From: Acanthamoeba sp. SK_2022b
Lineage: Eukaryota > Discosea > Longamoebia > Acanthamoebidae
Length of the DNA stretch: 64,000 nucleotides
NCBI GenBank assembly: GCA_027943245.1
Contig: JANDJZ010001747.1
Coordinates: forward strand, 304,237-368,236
Direction: 5' to 3'
The translations under genes and the position numbers were made by a program. Shown piece by piece: positions 29,546 through 39,369 of this stretch (positions are counted from its first letter, which is position 1; each line of letters begins with the position of its first letter). Under the pieces are notes generated by a model that was not told the origin of the DNA, did no database searches, and saw only the letters and a program-made list of their open reading frames with translations.

Positions 29546-30979
29546 TTACTGCGGGCGGACGAAGCCGACGCACAGCGTCTGCTCGTCGGCATGCGGATCG
29601 GCGCGGAACGTCAGCGTCTGCTGCCAATCGAGGCGCATCTTCGGCCAGTGGGCCAACTCACCGCCGAAGTCGCTGTGCGCGCAGTCTTCACCCAACCGGC
29701 CGAACAGGGCGACGCCGTGCTGCGCAATCTGCGGATAGCTGATGTTGACGTTGTAGATATTCGGGCGCGTATGATTGGACCAGCGCGTAATGGTCTGCGG
29801 CCGGGAACCGGCGTACACCGTCATCCACTGCGACAGGTATTCGCCGCCAACGTAGCGTAGATCGACGCCATACCGCTCCTGCCACTGCCGCTCCACCCCG
29901 GCGCTGAACGCCTTGATACCCACCATTTTCTGGCCGGCGTTGCGCACGTTGCCCAGCATCACCGCGGCATACCCCAGATAGACCGCCAGCGCTGCGCACA
30001 TCAGCCCGAGGGTCGCCGCACGCAGTGAACGCACCGGTGGCTGACGGACGCAGCCGACCAGCAGCGCGGGCGCCAGCATGAAGAACGGCTGCAGCCACTC
30101 GGTCAACCGGCCGCCGACATTGAAGGAGAACCAGAAAGTGATAATGCCGAGCGGCAACAGATAGATCCACAACAGCACCCGCATCGGCAACGCCGATGGC
30201 CAGGCCAGCACCGCCCCGCTGCGCCGCAGGATCGCCCACAGCACCAGCGACGGATAGAACACCAGCAGCAGCGACTGCAGCATGTCGAGGTTGAGCTGCA
30301 TCTTGATCTGCGAATCCACCCATTTGAAGGCGGCAAAGTCGTGGTTCCAGAGCCAGAACACGTTCGGCAACACCAACGCCAGCCAGATCGCCACCGCCAG
30401 ATAGAACTGCGGCTGCCGATAGCAGCGACGGACCTGCGGTACGAACAGCGTCGACAGCGCCACGAAATAGACGAAGGCGAAGGTCGAGTATTTCGCCATC
30501 ATCGCCAGACCGGCCACCAACGCGAAGGCCGGCCACCAGTTGGCCGAACGCGAGATCGCCATATGGAAGAACAGCGCCATCCACGGCCACAGCATCACCA
30601 ACAGGTAGTTGTCGTTGTAGGGAATAATGTCGAAATTGATGACGCCGGACAGGTTGAGCGTCAGCAGCGCCATCCAGGCCAGCGAGGTGCTGCCGCTCAG
30701 GCGCCGCGCCAACAGCCAGACACCCAACATGCCGATGGCGATGGCGATGAAGTGCCCGCCATACCAGTAAACGTTCAGCGGCAGCCACGACAGCCAGATC
30801 GCCGGATGCATCGCCGCGCCGACCAGCCACGGATTTTTCGGTGAGCCCCACTCGCCGTTGAGGCCCCAGTTGAGCGCCTCGACGGCGTCGTAAGGCAGGG
30901 TAGGATCGAGATGAACAGTCAGCAGCGTCCAGGCTGCGGCATAGCAGACCAACCAGAGAGCGAGTAAGCGATAAGACAT
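29546..30979 (-). CDS. Membrane glycosyltransferase, GT39/PMT-like
   Basis: Integral membrane protein of 477 aa with about ten hydrophobic helices. The early loop DPTLPYDAVEALNWGLNGEW resembles the catalytic acidic loop of ArnT/PMT (GT-C) transferases, which use polyprenyl-phosphate sugars as donors. GNVRNAGQ and the soluble C-terminal region are family-like. The acceptor is unknown; lipid A, glycans or proteins are all possible. It stands alone between an oxidoreductase and nadR, with no polyprenyl-phosphate sugar synthase beside it. Confidence 0.78.
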   Translation of the reverse strand: MSYRLLALWLVCYAAAWTLLTVHLDPTLPYDAVEALNWGLNGEWGSPKNPWLVGAAMHPAIWLSWLPLNVYWYGGHFIAIAIGMLGVWLLARRLSGSTSLAWMALLTLNLSGVINFDIIPYNDNYLLVMLWPWMALFFHMAISRSANWWPAFALVAGLAMMAKYSTFAFVYFVALSTLFVPQVRRCYRQPQFYLAVAIWLALVLPNVFWLWNHDFAAFKWVDSQIKMQLNLDMLQSLLLVFYPSLVLWAILRRSGAVLAWPSALPMRVLLWIYLLPLGIITFWFSFNVGGRLTEWLQPFFMLAPALLVGCVRQPPVRSLRAATLGLMCAALAVYLGYAAVMLGNVRNAGQKMVGIKAFSAGVERQWQERYGVDLRYVGGEYLSQWMTVYAGSRPQTITRWSNHTRPNIYNVNISYPQIAQHGVALFGRLGEDCAHSDFGGELAHWPKMRLDWQQTLTFRADPHADEQTLCVGFVRPQ

Positions 30980-31112
30980 GTCTTCTTCTAAGCGTTATTG
31001 TAAAGAAAATCTTAACTTAGTCGCTGTCGAATGAACCATGTTTAAACAAGCCGTTAAATGTGCGCCTGGGTGGCGTTTCTGCCGCCTCGATCGCACATTA
31101 CGCTAATTTTAC

Positions 31113-32384
31113 TCAGCCTGCCGCGTGACGATGGGCGGGCGCGCTCAACCGGCCGGCGTCCGCCGCCAGCAGCTGTTGCACCAGCTCGACGCAGCGCAGA
31201 AAACGCTCTTCGTAATCGCTGGACTCAACGTGCACGTACTCGATGTTGTTGGCACGCAGCATCTCCTCCAGCAGGCGCTGGAACGCCAGGCGATCGGCGG
31301 TGCTGCCGAGGCTGCGTAGGCCGTCCGCCACCCACGGCGTGTTGTTTTCCAGCAGGATCACCAGATCGAAACGGTATTCGTCGATCAGCGCCTGCACGAA
31401 GGGGTGTTCACGCCCTTCGTACTTTTTGCAAAACGCCTGCGTAGTCACGAAATCGGTATCGATAAACGCCACCTTGTTGGCGTACTTGACCGCGAAATCC
31501 ACGTATTGCGCCTGCCCGAGGGCAATTTTGTCGTAGTCGGAATACTGCAGCGCCATCTCGTCGCCGCCCAGGTGCGAAAACACGTAATCGCGGCCATATT
31601 CCCAGGCGCTGGTGGTGTTGAAGATGTTGGCCAACTTGTTGACCAACGTCGACTTGCCGCTCGATTCGCCGCCGAGGATCGCTACGGTGCGCACGAAGAA
31701 CGGCTTCACCTCGGTCGGGATGTAGTCCCAATAGCGGAACGGATCCTGGCGGATCTGATTGCCGCTGATGTTCATGAACGAACGCTCGGGGTCGACCAAA
31801 ATGGTTTCGATGCCCAGATGCTCGCGGTAGCGCGGCGCATCCTGCGCTTCGCTGGAATAGATGAAGCTCGGCACGATGCCCTTCTGTTCCATAAAGGCCT
31901 TCATGCCGTCGCTCCACACGTTCCAGCCGTGCGGATAGGGTTCGATGCCCTGCTCGTCGAACGAGTGGATATGGATGTTTTTCTGGTACTTGAAGGTTTG
32001 CAGCAGCCAGCGCAGGCGATCGCTGACCGTCGGCTGTTGCGACATCGAACTGTTCTCGAACAGCTCGCGATCGCGCGGCTCGTCATGGCACAAGATAACG
32101 TGCAGCTCGTCCACCTGGCTGCAGGCGCGCTGGATCAGGTAGATGTGGCCGGTGTGCAGCGGGTAAAATTTACCAAACACCACGCCGACTTTAACCTCTT
32201 TACGCGGGAACTCCAGCCCGAGAAAACGGTGCAGCGCCTCGAGCTTTTGCGCGCTCGGGCTTTTGATCTTGTCGTTCAACAGCTGGCTGAGATAGCCTTT
32301 GGTCATGCCGCTGGCATCCGCCACCTGCTGCAAAGTACAGCCCTTTTGCTTAATGGACGTCTTCAGGTAATCAAATTGCGGCAT
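31113..32384 (-). CDS. nadR: Trifunctional NAD biosynthesis/regulator protein NadR
   Basis: NAD sensor and salvage enzyme of 423 aa. The N-terminal helix-turn-helix (GCTLQQVADASGMTKGYLSQLL) represses NAD synthesis genes. The central NMN adenylyltransferase domain has VVFGKFYPLHTGH, and the C-terminal ribosylnicotinamide kinase has Walker A GGESSGKST. ATG 32384 follows GGAGG; a GTG two codons upstream is the alternative. The C-terminal tail (RLSAPAHRHAAG) is longer than in E. coli. It lies downstream of serB-radA on the same strand, as in E. coli. Confidence 0.97.
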   Translation of the reverse strand: MPQFDYLKTSIKQKGCTLQQVADASGMTKGYLSQLLNDKIKSPSAQKLEALHRFLGLEFPRKEVKVGVVFGKFYPLHTGHIYLIQRACSQVDELHVILCHDEPRDRELFENSSMSQQPTVSDRLRWLLQTFKYQKNIHIHSFDEQGIEPYPHGWNVWSDGMKAFMEQKGIVPSFIYSSEAQDAPRYREHLGIETILVDPERSFMNISGNQIRQDPFRYWDYIPTEVKPFFVRTVAILGGESSGKSTLVNKLANIFNTTSAWEYGRDYVFSHLGGDEMALQYSDYDKIALGQAQYVDFAVKYANKVAFIDTDFVTTQAFCKKYEGREHPFVQALIDEYRFDLVILLENNTPWVADGLRSLGSTADRLAFQRLLEEMLRANNIEYVHVESSDYEERFLRCVELVQQLLAADAGRLSAPAHRHAAG

Positions 32385-32442
32385 GGCCACCTCCGTTTAG
32401 TATGCTAAACAAAATAGCATATCTTTCTCGCCGTCGGCGACA

Positions 32443-33828
32443 TTAATAAAACTCTTCCAGCACGTCCAGCGCGTCCGCCAGCTTCTTGACCCCGAACACC
32501 TGCATGTTGGCCGGCGGCTTCTTCGGCATGTTGCCGTGCGGCACGATGGCACGCTTGAAGCCGTGCTTGGCCGCTTCGGAGATGCGCTCCTGGCCGCTCG
32601 GCACCGGGCGAATCTCTCCCGCCAACCCCACTTCGCCGAACACCACCAGATCGTTCGGCAGCGGCCGATCGCGCAGGCTCGAGACCAGCGACATCAGCAG
32701 CGCCAGATCGGCGCTGGTCTCGCTGACCTTTACCCCGCCGACCACGTTGACGAACACGTCCTGATCCGACATCTGCAGCCCGCCGTGCCGGTGCAGCACC
32801 GCCAGCAGGATCGCCAACCGGTTCTGCTCCAGGCCCACCGCCACGCGGCGCGGGTTGGACATCATCGAGTGATCCACCAGCGCCTGGATCTCCACCAGCA
32901 GCGGCCGGGTACCTTCCCACACCACCATCACCGAGCTGCCGGAGGTGACTTCATCGCCGCGGCTGAGGAAGATCGCCGAAGGGTTGCTGACTTCGCGCAG
33001 CCCCTGTTCGGTCATGGCAAACACGCCCAGCTCGTTGACCGCGCCGAAGCGGTTCTTGTGACTGCGCAGGGTGCGGAAGCGGGAATCGGCGTCGCCATCC
33101 AGCAGCACCGAACAGTCGATACAGTGTTCCAGCACTTTCGGCCCGGCCAGCGAGCCGTCTTTGGTGACGTGGCCGACCATGACGATCGCCACGCCGCGCG
33201 TCTTGGCGAAGCGCGTCAGATAGGCGGCGGTTTCCCGCACCTGCGCCACGCTGCCCGGCGAAGACTGAATGTCCGCCATGTGCATCACCTGGATCGAGTC
33301 GATCACCATCAGCTTCGGCTGCTCCTGCTCGGCGATCAGGCAGATCTGCTCGATGCTGGTTTCCGACAGCATGTTCAGGCCGCCGGTCGGCAGCCCCAGA
33401 CGGTGAGCGCGCATCGCCACCTGCTGCAGCGACTCCTCGCCGGTGACGTACAGGGTTTTCATCTGTTCGGACAGTTTGCACAGCACCTGCAGCAACAGGG
33501 TGCTCTTGCCGGCGCCGGGGTTGCCGCCGATCAGAATGGCGCTGCCGGGCACCACGCCGCCGCCCAGCACGCGGTCGAACTCGAGAAAGCCGGTGGTGAA
33601 GCGCGGCAGCGCCTCAAGGCTGATTTCCGACAGCTTCTGTACCTTGCTGACGCCGGCGTCGCCGGCATAACCGCTGAGGCGATCGTTGCGCGCCGCTGCG
33701 GGCGACGCGGCCAAACGCACTTCCGTGATGGTGTTCCAGGCATGACAGGCGCTGCACTGCCCCTGCCAACGCGGATAGTCCGCCCCGCACTCATTGCACA
33801 CAAATGCCCGTTTTGCCGCTTTTGCCAC
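32443..33828 (-). CDS. radA: DNA repair protein RadA
   Basis: RecA-like ATPase that drives branch migration of recombination intermediates. The 461 aa include a C4 zinc motif (CNECGADYPRWQGQCSAC, residues 11-28), Walker A (GGNPGAGKST), the RadA-specific KNRFG motif (HKNRFGAVNE), and a C-terminal Lon-protease-like domain lacking the catalytic serine context. One residue longer than E. coli RadA. It is 19 bp downstream of serB, hence probably cotranscribed. Confidence 0.98.
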   Translation of the reverse strand: MAKAAKRAFVCNECGADYPRWQGQCSACHAWNTITEVRLAASPAAARNDRLSGYAGDAGVSKVQKLSEISLEALPRFTTGFLEFDRVLGGGVVPGSAILIGGNPGAGKSTLLLQVLCKLSEQMKTLYVTGEESLQQVAMRAHRLGLPTGGLNMLSETSIEQICLIAEQEQPKLMVIDSIQVMHMADIQSSPGSVAQVRETAAYLTRFAKTRGVAIVMVGHVTKDGSLAGPKVLEHCIDCSVLLDGDADSRFRTLRSHKNRFGAVNELGVFAMTEQGLREVSNPSAIFLSRGDEVTSGSSVMVVWEGTRPLLVEIQALVDHSMMSNPRRVAVGLEQNRLAILLAVLHRHGGLQMSDQDVFVNVVGGVKVSETSADLALLMSLVSSLRDRPLPNDLVVFGEVGLAGEIRPVPSGQERISEAAKHGFKRAIVPHGNMPKKPPANMQVFGVKKLADALDVLEEFY

Positions 33829-33847
33829 GTCTTACCTCAATCTTTCG

Positions 33848-34825
33848 TTATCGCACTTCGTGTTTCAGGCTGCCGGTGAGAATACACAGCACGCCCATCA
33901 GATCCGCATGCCGGATCGCCACCTGCGCTTTTTCATACACTTTCGGTTTGGCGTGGTAGGCGATGCCCAACCCCGCCGCCTGCATCATTTTCAAATCGTT
34001 GGCGCCGTCGCCGATGGCCACGGTCTGCGCCAGCGGGATCTCAAGCTTTTCCGCCAGCCGCAGCAGCGTGTCGGCTTTGAACTGTGCGTCCACCACCGGC
34101 CCCAGCACTTCGCCGGTCAGCTTGCCGTCGCGGATCTCCAGCTCATTGGCCGCTGCCGCCACCAGCCGCAGCCGGTTGCGCAGGTATTCGGCATAGTAGG
34201 TGAAGCCGCCGGAGGCGATCGCCACATGCCAGCCCATCGCCTGCAGCTTGCCCACCAGGCTGGTCAGCCCCGGCATCAGCGGCAGCTCGTCGCGCACCTG
34301 CTTGAGGATGTTGGCGTCGGCCCCTTTCAGCGTGCCGACGCGCTGGCGCAGGCTGGCGGTAAAGTCCAGCTCGCCGCGCATCGCGCGCTCGGTGACTTCC
34401 GCCACCTGCTCGCCGACGCCCGCCAGCTTGGCGATCTCGTCGATGCACTCGATCTCGATCGCCGTCGAATCCATGTCCATCACCAGCAGCCCCGGCGTGC
34501 GCAGGTGTGGGATCTTGCCGAGCGGCGCCACGTCCAGCCCGCTCTCCGCCGCCAGCAGCTTGGCGCGCGGCGTCAACGTGCCCGCCAGGCGCACCACCTG
34601 ATAGTCGTCCACGCCCCAGGCGGTGACGATCACCATCGCCGCGCCGAGCTTGCGTTGGAATTGCGTAATGCGCGCCTTGTCCAGCTTTCTGCCGTATAAC
34701 AGCCACCCGGTATTGCCCGCCCTGTAGTCCAGCGGCATCACTTCGTCGCCGCTGAGCGAAAGGGGAAGACCCGGCCATTGAGAGATCTCCGCCGGAAGAT
34801 CGCAATAGGTCAGACTGTTTGACAT
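33848..34825 (-). CDS. serB: Phosphoserine phosphatase
   Basis: HAD-superfamily phosphatase that makes L-serine from phosphoserine, the last step of serine synthesis. The 325 aa contain the catalytic DMDST motif (LLVMDMDSTAIEIECIDEIA), SGGFTYYAEYL (motif II) and VAIGDGANDLKMM (motifs III/IV). Tandem ATGs are present; 34825 lies six bases after AGGAGT and is preferred over 34828. First gene of serB-radA-nadR and divergent from ytjB. Confidence 0.97.
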   Translation of the reverse strand: MSNSLTYCDLPAEISQWPGLPLSLSGDEVMPLDYRAGNTGWLLYGRKLDKARITQFQRKLGAAMVIVTAWGVDDYQVVRLAGTLTPRAKLLAAESGLDVAPLGKIPHLRTPGLLVMDMDSTAIEIECIDEIAKLAGVGEQVAEVTERAMRGELDFTASLRQRVGTLKGADANILKQVRDELPLMPGLTSLVGKLQAMGWHVAIASGGFTYYAEYLRNRLRLVAAAANELEIRDGKLTGEVLGPVVDAQFKADTLLRLAEKLEIPLAQTVAIGDGANDLKMMQAAGLGIAYHAKPKVYEKAQVAIRHADLMGVLCILTGSLKHEVR

Positions 34826-34935
34826 CATTGACTCCTGAATGGACAAAAACGCTGCATGATAAAACGACGCATCAAGCTATCCTATCGCCAGCGGTTCTGG
34901 CAACATAAAGTGTCCCCGATGCCCAAGGAACCTGC

Positions 34936-35619
34936 ATGGCTCGCGCTAAACTGAAATTTCGCCTGCACCGCACCGCTATTATCCTGATTTGCCTGGCTTT
35001 GCTGGTGCTGCTGATGCAGGGCGCCTCTTATTTTAGCCTGAGTCACCAAATGGCGCGATCCGAGCAGGTTGAAGAACTGGCGCAGACGCTGACCAAACAG
35101 GTCGCCTACAGCCTGGCGCCGCTGCTGGACGACGACGGCAACACCCCGCACATCGACGCCATCCTCAAGCAGCTCACCGATCACAGCCGCATTCTCGACG
35201 TCAGCGTGTATCAGCTGGACGGCACGCTGGTCTCCCACGCCGGGGAACAGATAAGTATACGCGATCGCCTGTCGCTCGACGGCAAACGCGCCGGCAGCTA
35301 CTTCAACCACCAGTTGGTCGAATCCATTCAGGGCAAAGACGGCCCGATCGGCTTTATCCGCATCACCCTCGACACCCACGTGTTGGCGACCGAATCCAAG
35401 CAGGTGGACAACACCACCAACCTGCTGCGCCTGATGATCCTGCTGGCGCTGGCGATCGGCATCATTCTGGCGCGCACCCTGCTGCAACACCGCCGCAGCC
35501 GCTGGCAGCAGTCGCCGTACCTGTTGACCGCCAACACGCCGTTGGCAGAAGGCAATACGGTGGAAGACGACGAAGAGGATGCGCCGGAGAAAAAACAGGA
35601 AGCGCCGAAGCAGGGGTAA
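34936..35619 (+). CDS. ytjB: Membrane protein YtjB (AhpA/Smp family)
   Basis: Inner-membrane protein of 227 aa with an N-terminal helix (about residues 13-33), a periplasmic domain (DVSVYQLDGTLVSHAGEQIS) and a second helix (about 156-175), followed by a short basic then acidic cytosolic tail. The family is conserved divergent from serB in enterobacteria; the E. coli protein has been called Smp, and its precise role is unclear. The position here matches that arrangement. Confidence 0.88.
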   Translation: MARAKLKFRLHRTAIILICLALLVLLMQGASYFSLSHQMARSEQVEELAQTLTKQVAYSLAPLLDDDGNTPHIDAILKQLTDHSRILDVSVYQLDGTLVSHAGEQISIRDRLSLDGKRAGSYFNHQLVESIQGKDGPIGFIRITLDTHVLATESKQVDNTTNLLRLMILLALAIGIILARTLLQHRRSRWQQSPYLLTANTPLAEGNTVEDDEEDAPEKKQEAPKQG

Positions 35620-35757
35620 CTCAGGCCAGGCGCTGAATGCGCTCGTGCCGTTTTTTTGTCCTTTCGGTGAATAGATTGTCCGTAACAACGGGATCCACAA
35701 CCAATTGAAAGGTAAAGCGTTAGCCAAAACTGGCCAAGCGGAATGAATAGATTGACG

Positions 35758-35782
35758 GGCGGGCGCCATGATGACGCCCGCC
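35758..35782 (-). terminator. Hairpin downstream of deoD
   Basis: GGCGGGCG (35758-35765) and CGCCCGCC (35775-35782) form an 8-bp GC stem directly past the deoD stop. There is no clear T-run, so the call rests on position. Confidence 0.6.
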
Positions 35783-35788
35783 GGGGTA

Positions 35789-36520
35789 TTACGCTTTGTC
35801 GCCCAGCAGCACGGATTCCAGCGCGATAACGATCATTTCGTTAAAGGTGGTCTGGCGTTCCGCCGCCGTGGTCGCTTCGTGACGCAGGATGTGGTCGGAC
35901 ACGGTGCAGATGGTCAGCGCCTTGCAGCCGAACTCTTCGTACAGCTCCGCCGCCACGCCGTAGATACCGGCCGCTTCCATTTCCACGCCCAGGATGCCGT
36001 ACTTCTTCATCACCTGGAACATGTCCGGATCCGGCGTGTAGAACAGATCGGCGGAGAAGATGTTGCCCACGCGCGCCGGGATGCCCTGCGCCGCCGCCGC
36101 GTCGACCGCGTTGCGCACCATGTCGAAATCGGCGATCGCCGCGTAGTCGTTGTCCTTGAAGCGCAGACGGTTCACCTTGGAGTCGGTGCACGCGCCCATG
36201 CCGATCACCACGTCACGCAGTTTGATATCGTCACGCACCGCGCCGCAGGAACCCACGCGAATGATCTTCTTCACGCCGAATTCGGCGATCAGCTCGCGCG
36301 CATAGATGGAGCAGGACGGGATGCCCATGCCGTGGCCCATTACGGAGATGCGGCGGCCTTTGTAGGTGCCGGTGAAGCCCAACATGCCGCGCACGTTGTT
36401 CACTTCCACCGCGCCTTCCAGGAAGGTTTCGGCGATGTATTTTGCACGCAGCGGATCGCCCGGCATCAGTACTACGTCAGCGAAATCACCCATCTCAGCA
36501 TTAATGTGCGGCGTAGCCAT
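35789..36520 (-). CDS. deoD: Purine-nucleoside phosphorylase DeoD
   Basis: Cleaves purine (deoxy)ribonucleosides with phosphate to base and (deoxy)ribose-1-phosphate. The 243 aa begin [32 protein letters not shown] and keep the [10 protein letters not shown] and [13 protein letters not shown] active-site segments. It is four residues longer than E. coli DeoD because of an insertion (ELYEEFG where E. coli has EFG) just after the EMEAAG motif. Last gene of deoCABD, separated from deoB by an ERIC repeat. Confidence 0.97.
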   Translation of the reverse strand: MATPHINAEMGDFADVVLMPGDPLRAKYIAETFLEGAVEVNNVRGMLGFTGTYKGRRISVMGHGMGIPSCSIYARELIAEFGVKKIIRVGSCGAVRDDIKLRDVVIGMGACTDSKVNRLRFKDNDYAAIADFDMVRNAVDAAAAQGIPARVGNIFSADLFYTPDPDMFQVMKKYGILGVEMEAAGIYGVAAELYEEFGCKALTICTVSDHILRHEATTAAERQTTFNEMIVIALESVLLGDKA

Positions 36521-36568
36521 AATTTTCTTCCTTTAGAAATCTTATTTAATAAAAACGTCAAACATCTA

Positions 36569-36687
36569 AGCCTTGAATGTCGAGTTGCAGCCAGGCAGCT
36601 AGCGGGTGAATCCCCAGGAGCTTACTTGAGTAAGTGACTGGGGTTCACGCGTGAAGCTAACAACGCTGCGGCTTGAAAGACAGGGCT
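36569..36687. repeat. ERIC (enterobacterial repetitive intergenic consensus) element
   Basis: About 119 bp of imperfect palindrome filling most of the deoB-deoD gap. The core contains GTGAATCCCCAGGAGCTTAC and, after four bases, GTAAGTGACTGGGG, which are the conserved halves of ERIC (the sites targeted by the ERIC1R and ERIC2 primers). The right edge reaches the deoB stop codon. On the deo transcript it would form a long stem-loop. Confidence 0.92.
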
Positions 36688-37910
36688 TAGAACATGCTCT
36701 TACCGTAATCCATCGGCGACAGGCCAAAATAATTGGCGACGGTCTGGCCGATGTCGGCAAAGGTCTCGCGGTGGCCCAGCGAGCCCGGCTTCACTTTCGG
36801 GCCGTAAACCAGCACCGGGATGTGTTCGCGGGTGTGGTCGGTGCCCGGCCAGGTCGGGTCGCAGCCGTGGTCGGCGGTGAAGATGATGATGTCTTCGTCT
36901 TTCACCAGCTTCAGCAGCTCCGGCAGGCGGCGGTCGAACAGCTCCAGCGCGGCAGCGTAGCCCGCCACGTCGCGGCGGTGGCCATAGGAGGAGTCAAAGT
37001 CCACGAAGTTGGTGAACACGATGGTGTTGTCGCCGGCCTTTTCCATTTCGATCAGGGTCGCGTCGAACAGCGCGTCGATGCCGGTAGCCTTCACCTTCTT
37101 GGTGATGCCGACGTTGGCGTAGATGTCGGCGATTTTACCGATCGACACCACTTCACCGCCTTTCTCGTCCACCAGCTTTTTCAGCACGGTCGGCGCCGGC
37201 GGCTCTACCGCCAGATCGTGGCGGTTGCCGGTGCGCTGGAAGTGGCCCGGCTTATCGCCGACGAACGGACGCGCGATCACGCGGCCGATGTTGTAGCCGC
37301 CTTCGGTCAACTCTTCACGCGCGATTTCGCACAGCTCATACAGGCGATCCAGGCCGAAGGTTTCTTCATGGCAGGCGATCTGGAACACCGAGTCGGCGGA
37401 GGTGTAGAAAATCGGCTTGCCGGTTTTCATGTGCTCTTCGCCCAGCTGATCGAGGATCACGGTGCCGGACGAGTGACAGTTGCCCAGGTAACCCGGCAGC
37501 TTGGCGCGCTCGACCAGCTTGTCCAGCAGTGCCTGCGGGAAGCTGTTGTGCTCGTCCGTGAAGTAGCCCCAGTCGAACAGCACCGGCACACCGGCGATTT
37601 CCCAGTGGCCCGACGGCGTGTCTTTACCGGAAGAGAGCTCGCTGGCGTAAGCGTAAGCGCCGATGATGTCGGCGTTGCGGTCCAGCCCCTGCGGGAAGTT
37701 GCCGGTGGACTCTTCAGCCGCTTTACCGAGGCCCAGACGGCTCAGGTTAGGCAGCGTCAGCGGCCCCTGGCGGCCCACGTTGGCCTCACCGCGCGCGCAA
37801 ACCTCGGCGATGTGGCCCAGGGTGTCGGAACCCTGGTCGCCAAAACGTTCGGCGTCTTCGCTGGCGCCGATGCCGAAGGAGTCCAATACCATAATAAATG
37901 TGCGTTTCAT
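36687..37910 (-). CDS. deoB: Phosphopentomutase
   Basis: Interconverts (deoxy)ribose-1-phosphate and -5-phosphate. Alkaline-phosphatase-fold metalloenzyme of 407 aa, identical in length to E. coli DeoB. It shows the metal-binding N-terminus [15 protein letters not shown] and the C-terminal [30 protein letters not shown] 37910 is the conserved start. It lies 70 bp after deoA and before the ERIC element. Confidence 0.98.
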   Translation of the reverse strand: MKRTFIMVLDSFGIGASEDAERFGDQGSDTLGHIAEVCARGEANVGRQGPLTLPNLSRLGLGKAAEESTGNFPQGLDRNADIIGAYAYASELSSGKDTPSGHWEIAGVPVLFDWGYFTDEHNSFPQALLDKLVERAKLPGYLGNCHSSGTVILDQLGEEHMKTGKPIFYTSADSVFQIACHEETFGLDRLYELCEIAREELTEGGYNIGRVIARPFVGDKPGHFQRTGNRHDLAVEPPAPTVLKKLVDEKGGEVVSIGKIADIYANVGITKKVKATGIDALFDATLIEMEKAGDNTIVFTNFVDFDSSYGHRRDVAGYAAALELFDRRLPELLKLVKDEDIIIFTADHGCDPTWPGTDHTREHIPVLVYGPKVKPGSLGHRETFADIGQTVANYFGLSPMDYGKSMF

Positions 37911-37980
37911 CTGTGCTCTCCTGCGTGTTCTCACGCTTTGGACGGCCGCGAAAAAGCCGCGGCCGTTCCTGATTCTTGGG

Positions 37981-39303
37981 TTATTCCGTGATGCGCTTAT
38001 ACACCACCGGCGTCGCTTCCGGCGCCTTGTCGCTCAGCGTCATTGCGCTGCGCACCGCATCGGCCGCCTGCTGCCAGCTCTCTTCATCGTTGGCGTGGAT
38101 CATCGCCAACGGCTGCTGGGCATCCACTTTATCACCCAGGCGCGCCACTTCGGTCAGCCCAACGCTGTAGTCGATGGCGTCGCTCGCCCGGCGACGGCCG
38201 CCGCCCAGCGAAACCACCGCCATGCCCAGCGCGCGGGTATCCATGGCGCTGATGATGCCCGGCTTTTCAGCATACACCGGCTTGCTCAGCGTTGCCGCCG
38301 GCAGATAGCTATCGTAGCGTTCGACGAAGTCTATCGGCCCCTGCTGCGCCGCCACCATGCGGCCAAACACCTCCGCCGCCTTGCCGTTGTCCAGCACCGC
38401 CTGCAGTTTGGCGCGCGCGTCGGCCTCGTCTTGCGCCAGGCCGCCGGACAGCAGCATTTCCACGCACAGCGCCAGCGTCACTTCCAGCAGGCGCGGGTTG
38501 CGGTATTCGCCGGTCAGGAAGCGCACCGCTTCGCGCACTTCCACCGCGTTGCCGGCGCTGGAGGCCAGCACCTGGTTCATGTCGGTCAGCAGCGCGGTGG
38601 TCTTGCAGCCCGCGCCGTTGGCCACGCCGACGATCGCCTGCGCCAAGTCTTGCGACAGCGCATAGGTCGGCATAAAGGCACCGGAGCCGACCTTCACGTC
38701 CATCACCAGCGCATCCAGCCCTTCCGCCAGCTTCTTGGCCAGAATGGAGGCGGTGATCAGCGGAATCGAATCCACGGTAGCGGTAATGTCGCGGGTGGCA
38801 TAGAAACGTTTGTCCGCCGGCGCCAGCGAGCTGGTCTGGCCGATGATCGCCACGCCGACGTCCTGAATGATTTTGCGGAAGGCGTTATCGTCCGGGAAAA
38901 TATTGAAGCCCGGAATGGCTTCCAGCTTGTCCAGCGTGCCGCCGGTATGCCCCAGGCCGCGGCCGGAGATCATCGGCACATAGCCGCCGCAGGCCGCCAC
39001 CATCGGGCCGAGCATCAGCGAGGTCACGTCGCCCACGCCGCCGGTCGAATGCTTGTCGACGATCGGGCCGTTCAGCGCCAGACTCTTCCAATCCAGCACG
39101 GTACCGGAATCGCGCATCGCCATGGTAAGCGCCACGCGCTCCGGCATGCTCATGTCATGGAAATAAATGGTCATCGCCAGCGCGGCGATCTGCCCTTCCG
39201 ACACCACGTTGTCGCGAATGCCGTTGATGAAAAAGCGGATTTCCGCTTCGCTTAACGGCTGGCCGTCGCGTTTTTTACGAATAATTTCTTGAGCCAGGAA
39301 CAA
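37981..39303 (-). CDS. deoA: Thymidine phosphorylase
   Basis: Cleaves thymidine and deoxyuridine to base and deoxyribose-1-phosphate. The 440 aa equal E. coli DeoA. The pyrimidine phosphorylase signature [20 protein letters not shown] and the KHSTGGVGD phosphate loop are visible. The start is TTG at 39303 (reads [15 protein letters not shown]), preceded by AGGGGG; I recall E. coli deoA also starting with TTG. The open frame continues upstream but without conservation. Confidence 0.96.
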   Translation of the reverse strand: MFLAQEIIRKKRDGQPLSEAEIRFFINGIRDNVVSEGQIAALAMTIYFHDMSMPERVALTMAMRDSGTVLDWKSLALNGPIVDKHSTGGVGDVTSLMLGPMVAACGGYVPMISGRGLGHTGGTLDKLEAIPGFNIFPDDNAFRKIIQDVGVAIIGQTSSLAPADKRFYATRDITATVDSIPLITASILAKKLAEGLDALVMDVKVGSGAFMPTYALSQDLAQAIVGVANGAGCKTTALLTDMNQVLASSAGNAVEVREAVRFLTGEYRNPRLLEVTLALCVEMLLSGGLAQDEADARAKLQAVLDNGKAAEVFGRMVAAQQGPIDFVERYDSYLPAATLSKPVYAEKPGIISAMDTRALGMAVVSLGGGRRRASDAIDYSVGLTEVARLGDKVDAQQPLAMIHANDEESWQQAADAVRSAMTLSDKAPEATPVVYKRITE

Positions 39304-39369
39304 GGCATCCCCCTGTGTCGCCGAGAGTCGGTGCAGACGGGCGCGCCTGGCGCCCGCCAACGAAATCGA

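Noticed and set aside
36651..39255. Long plus-strand frames over deoB and deoA
   Set aside because: Shadows of real genes on the opposite strand.
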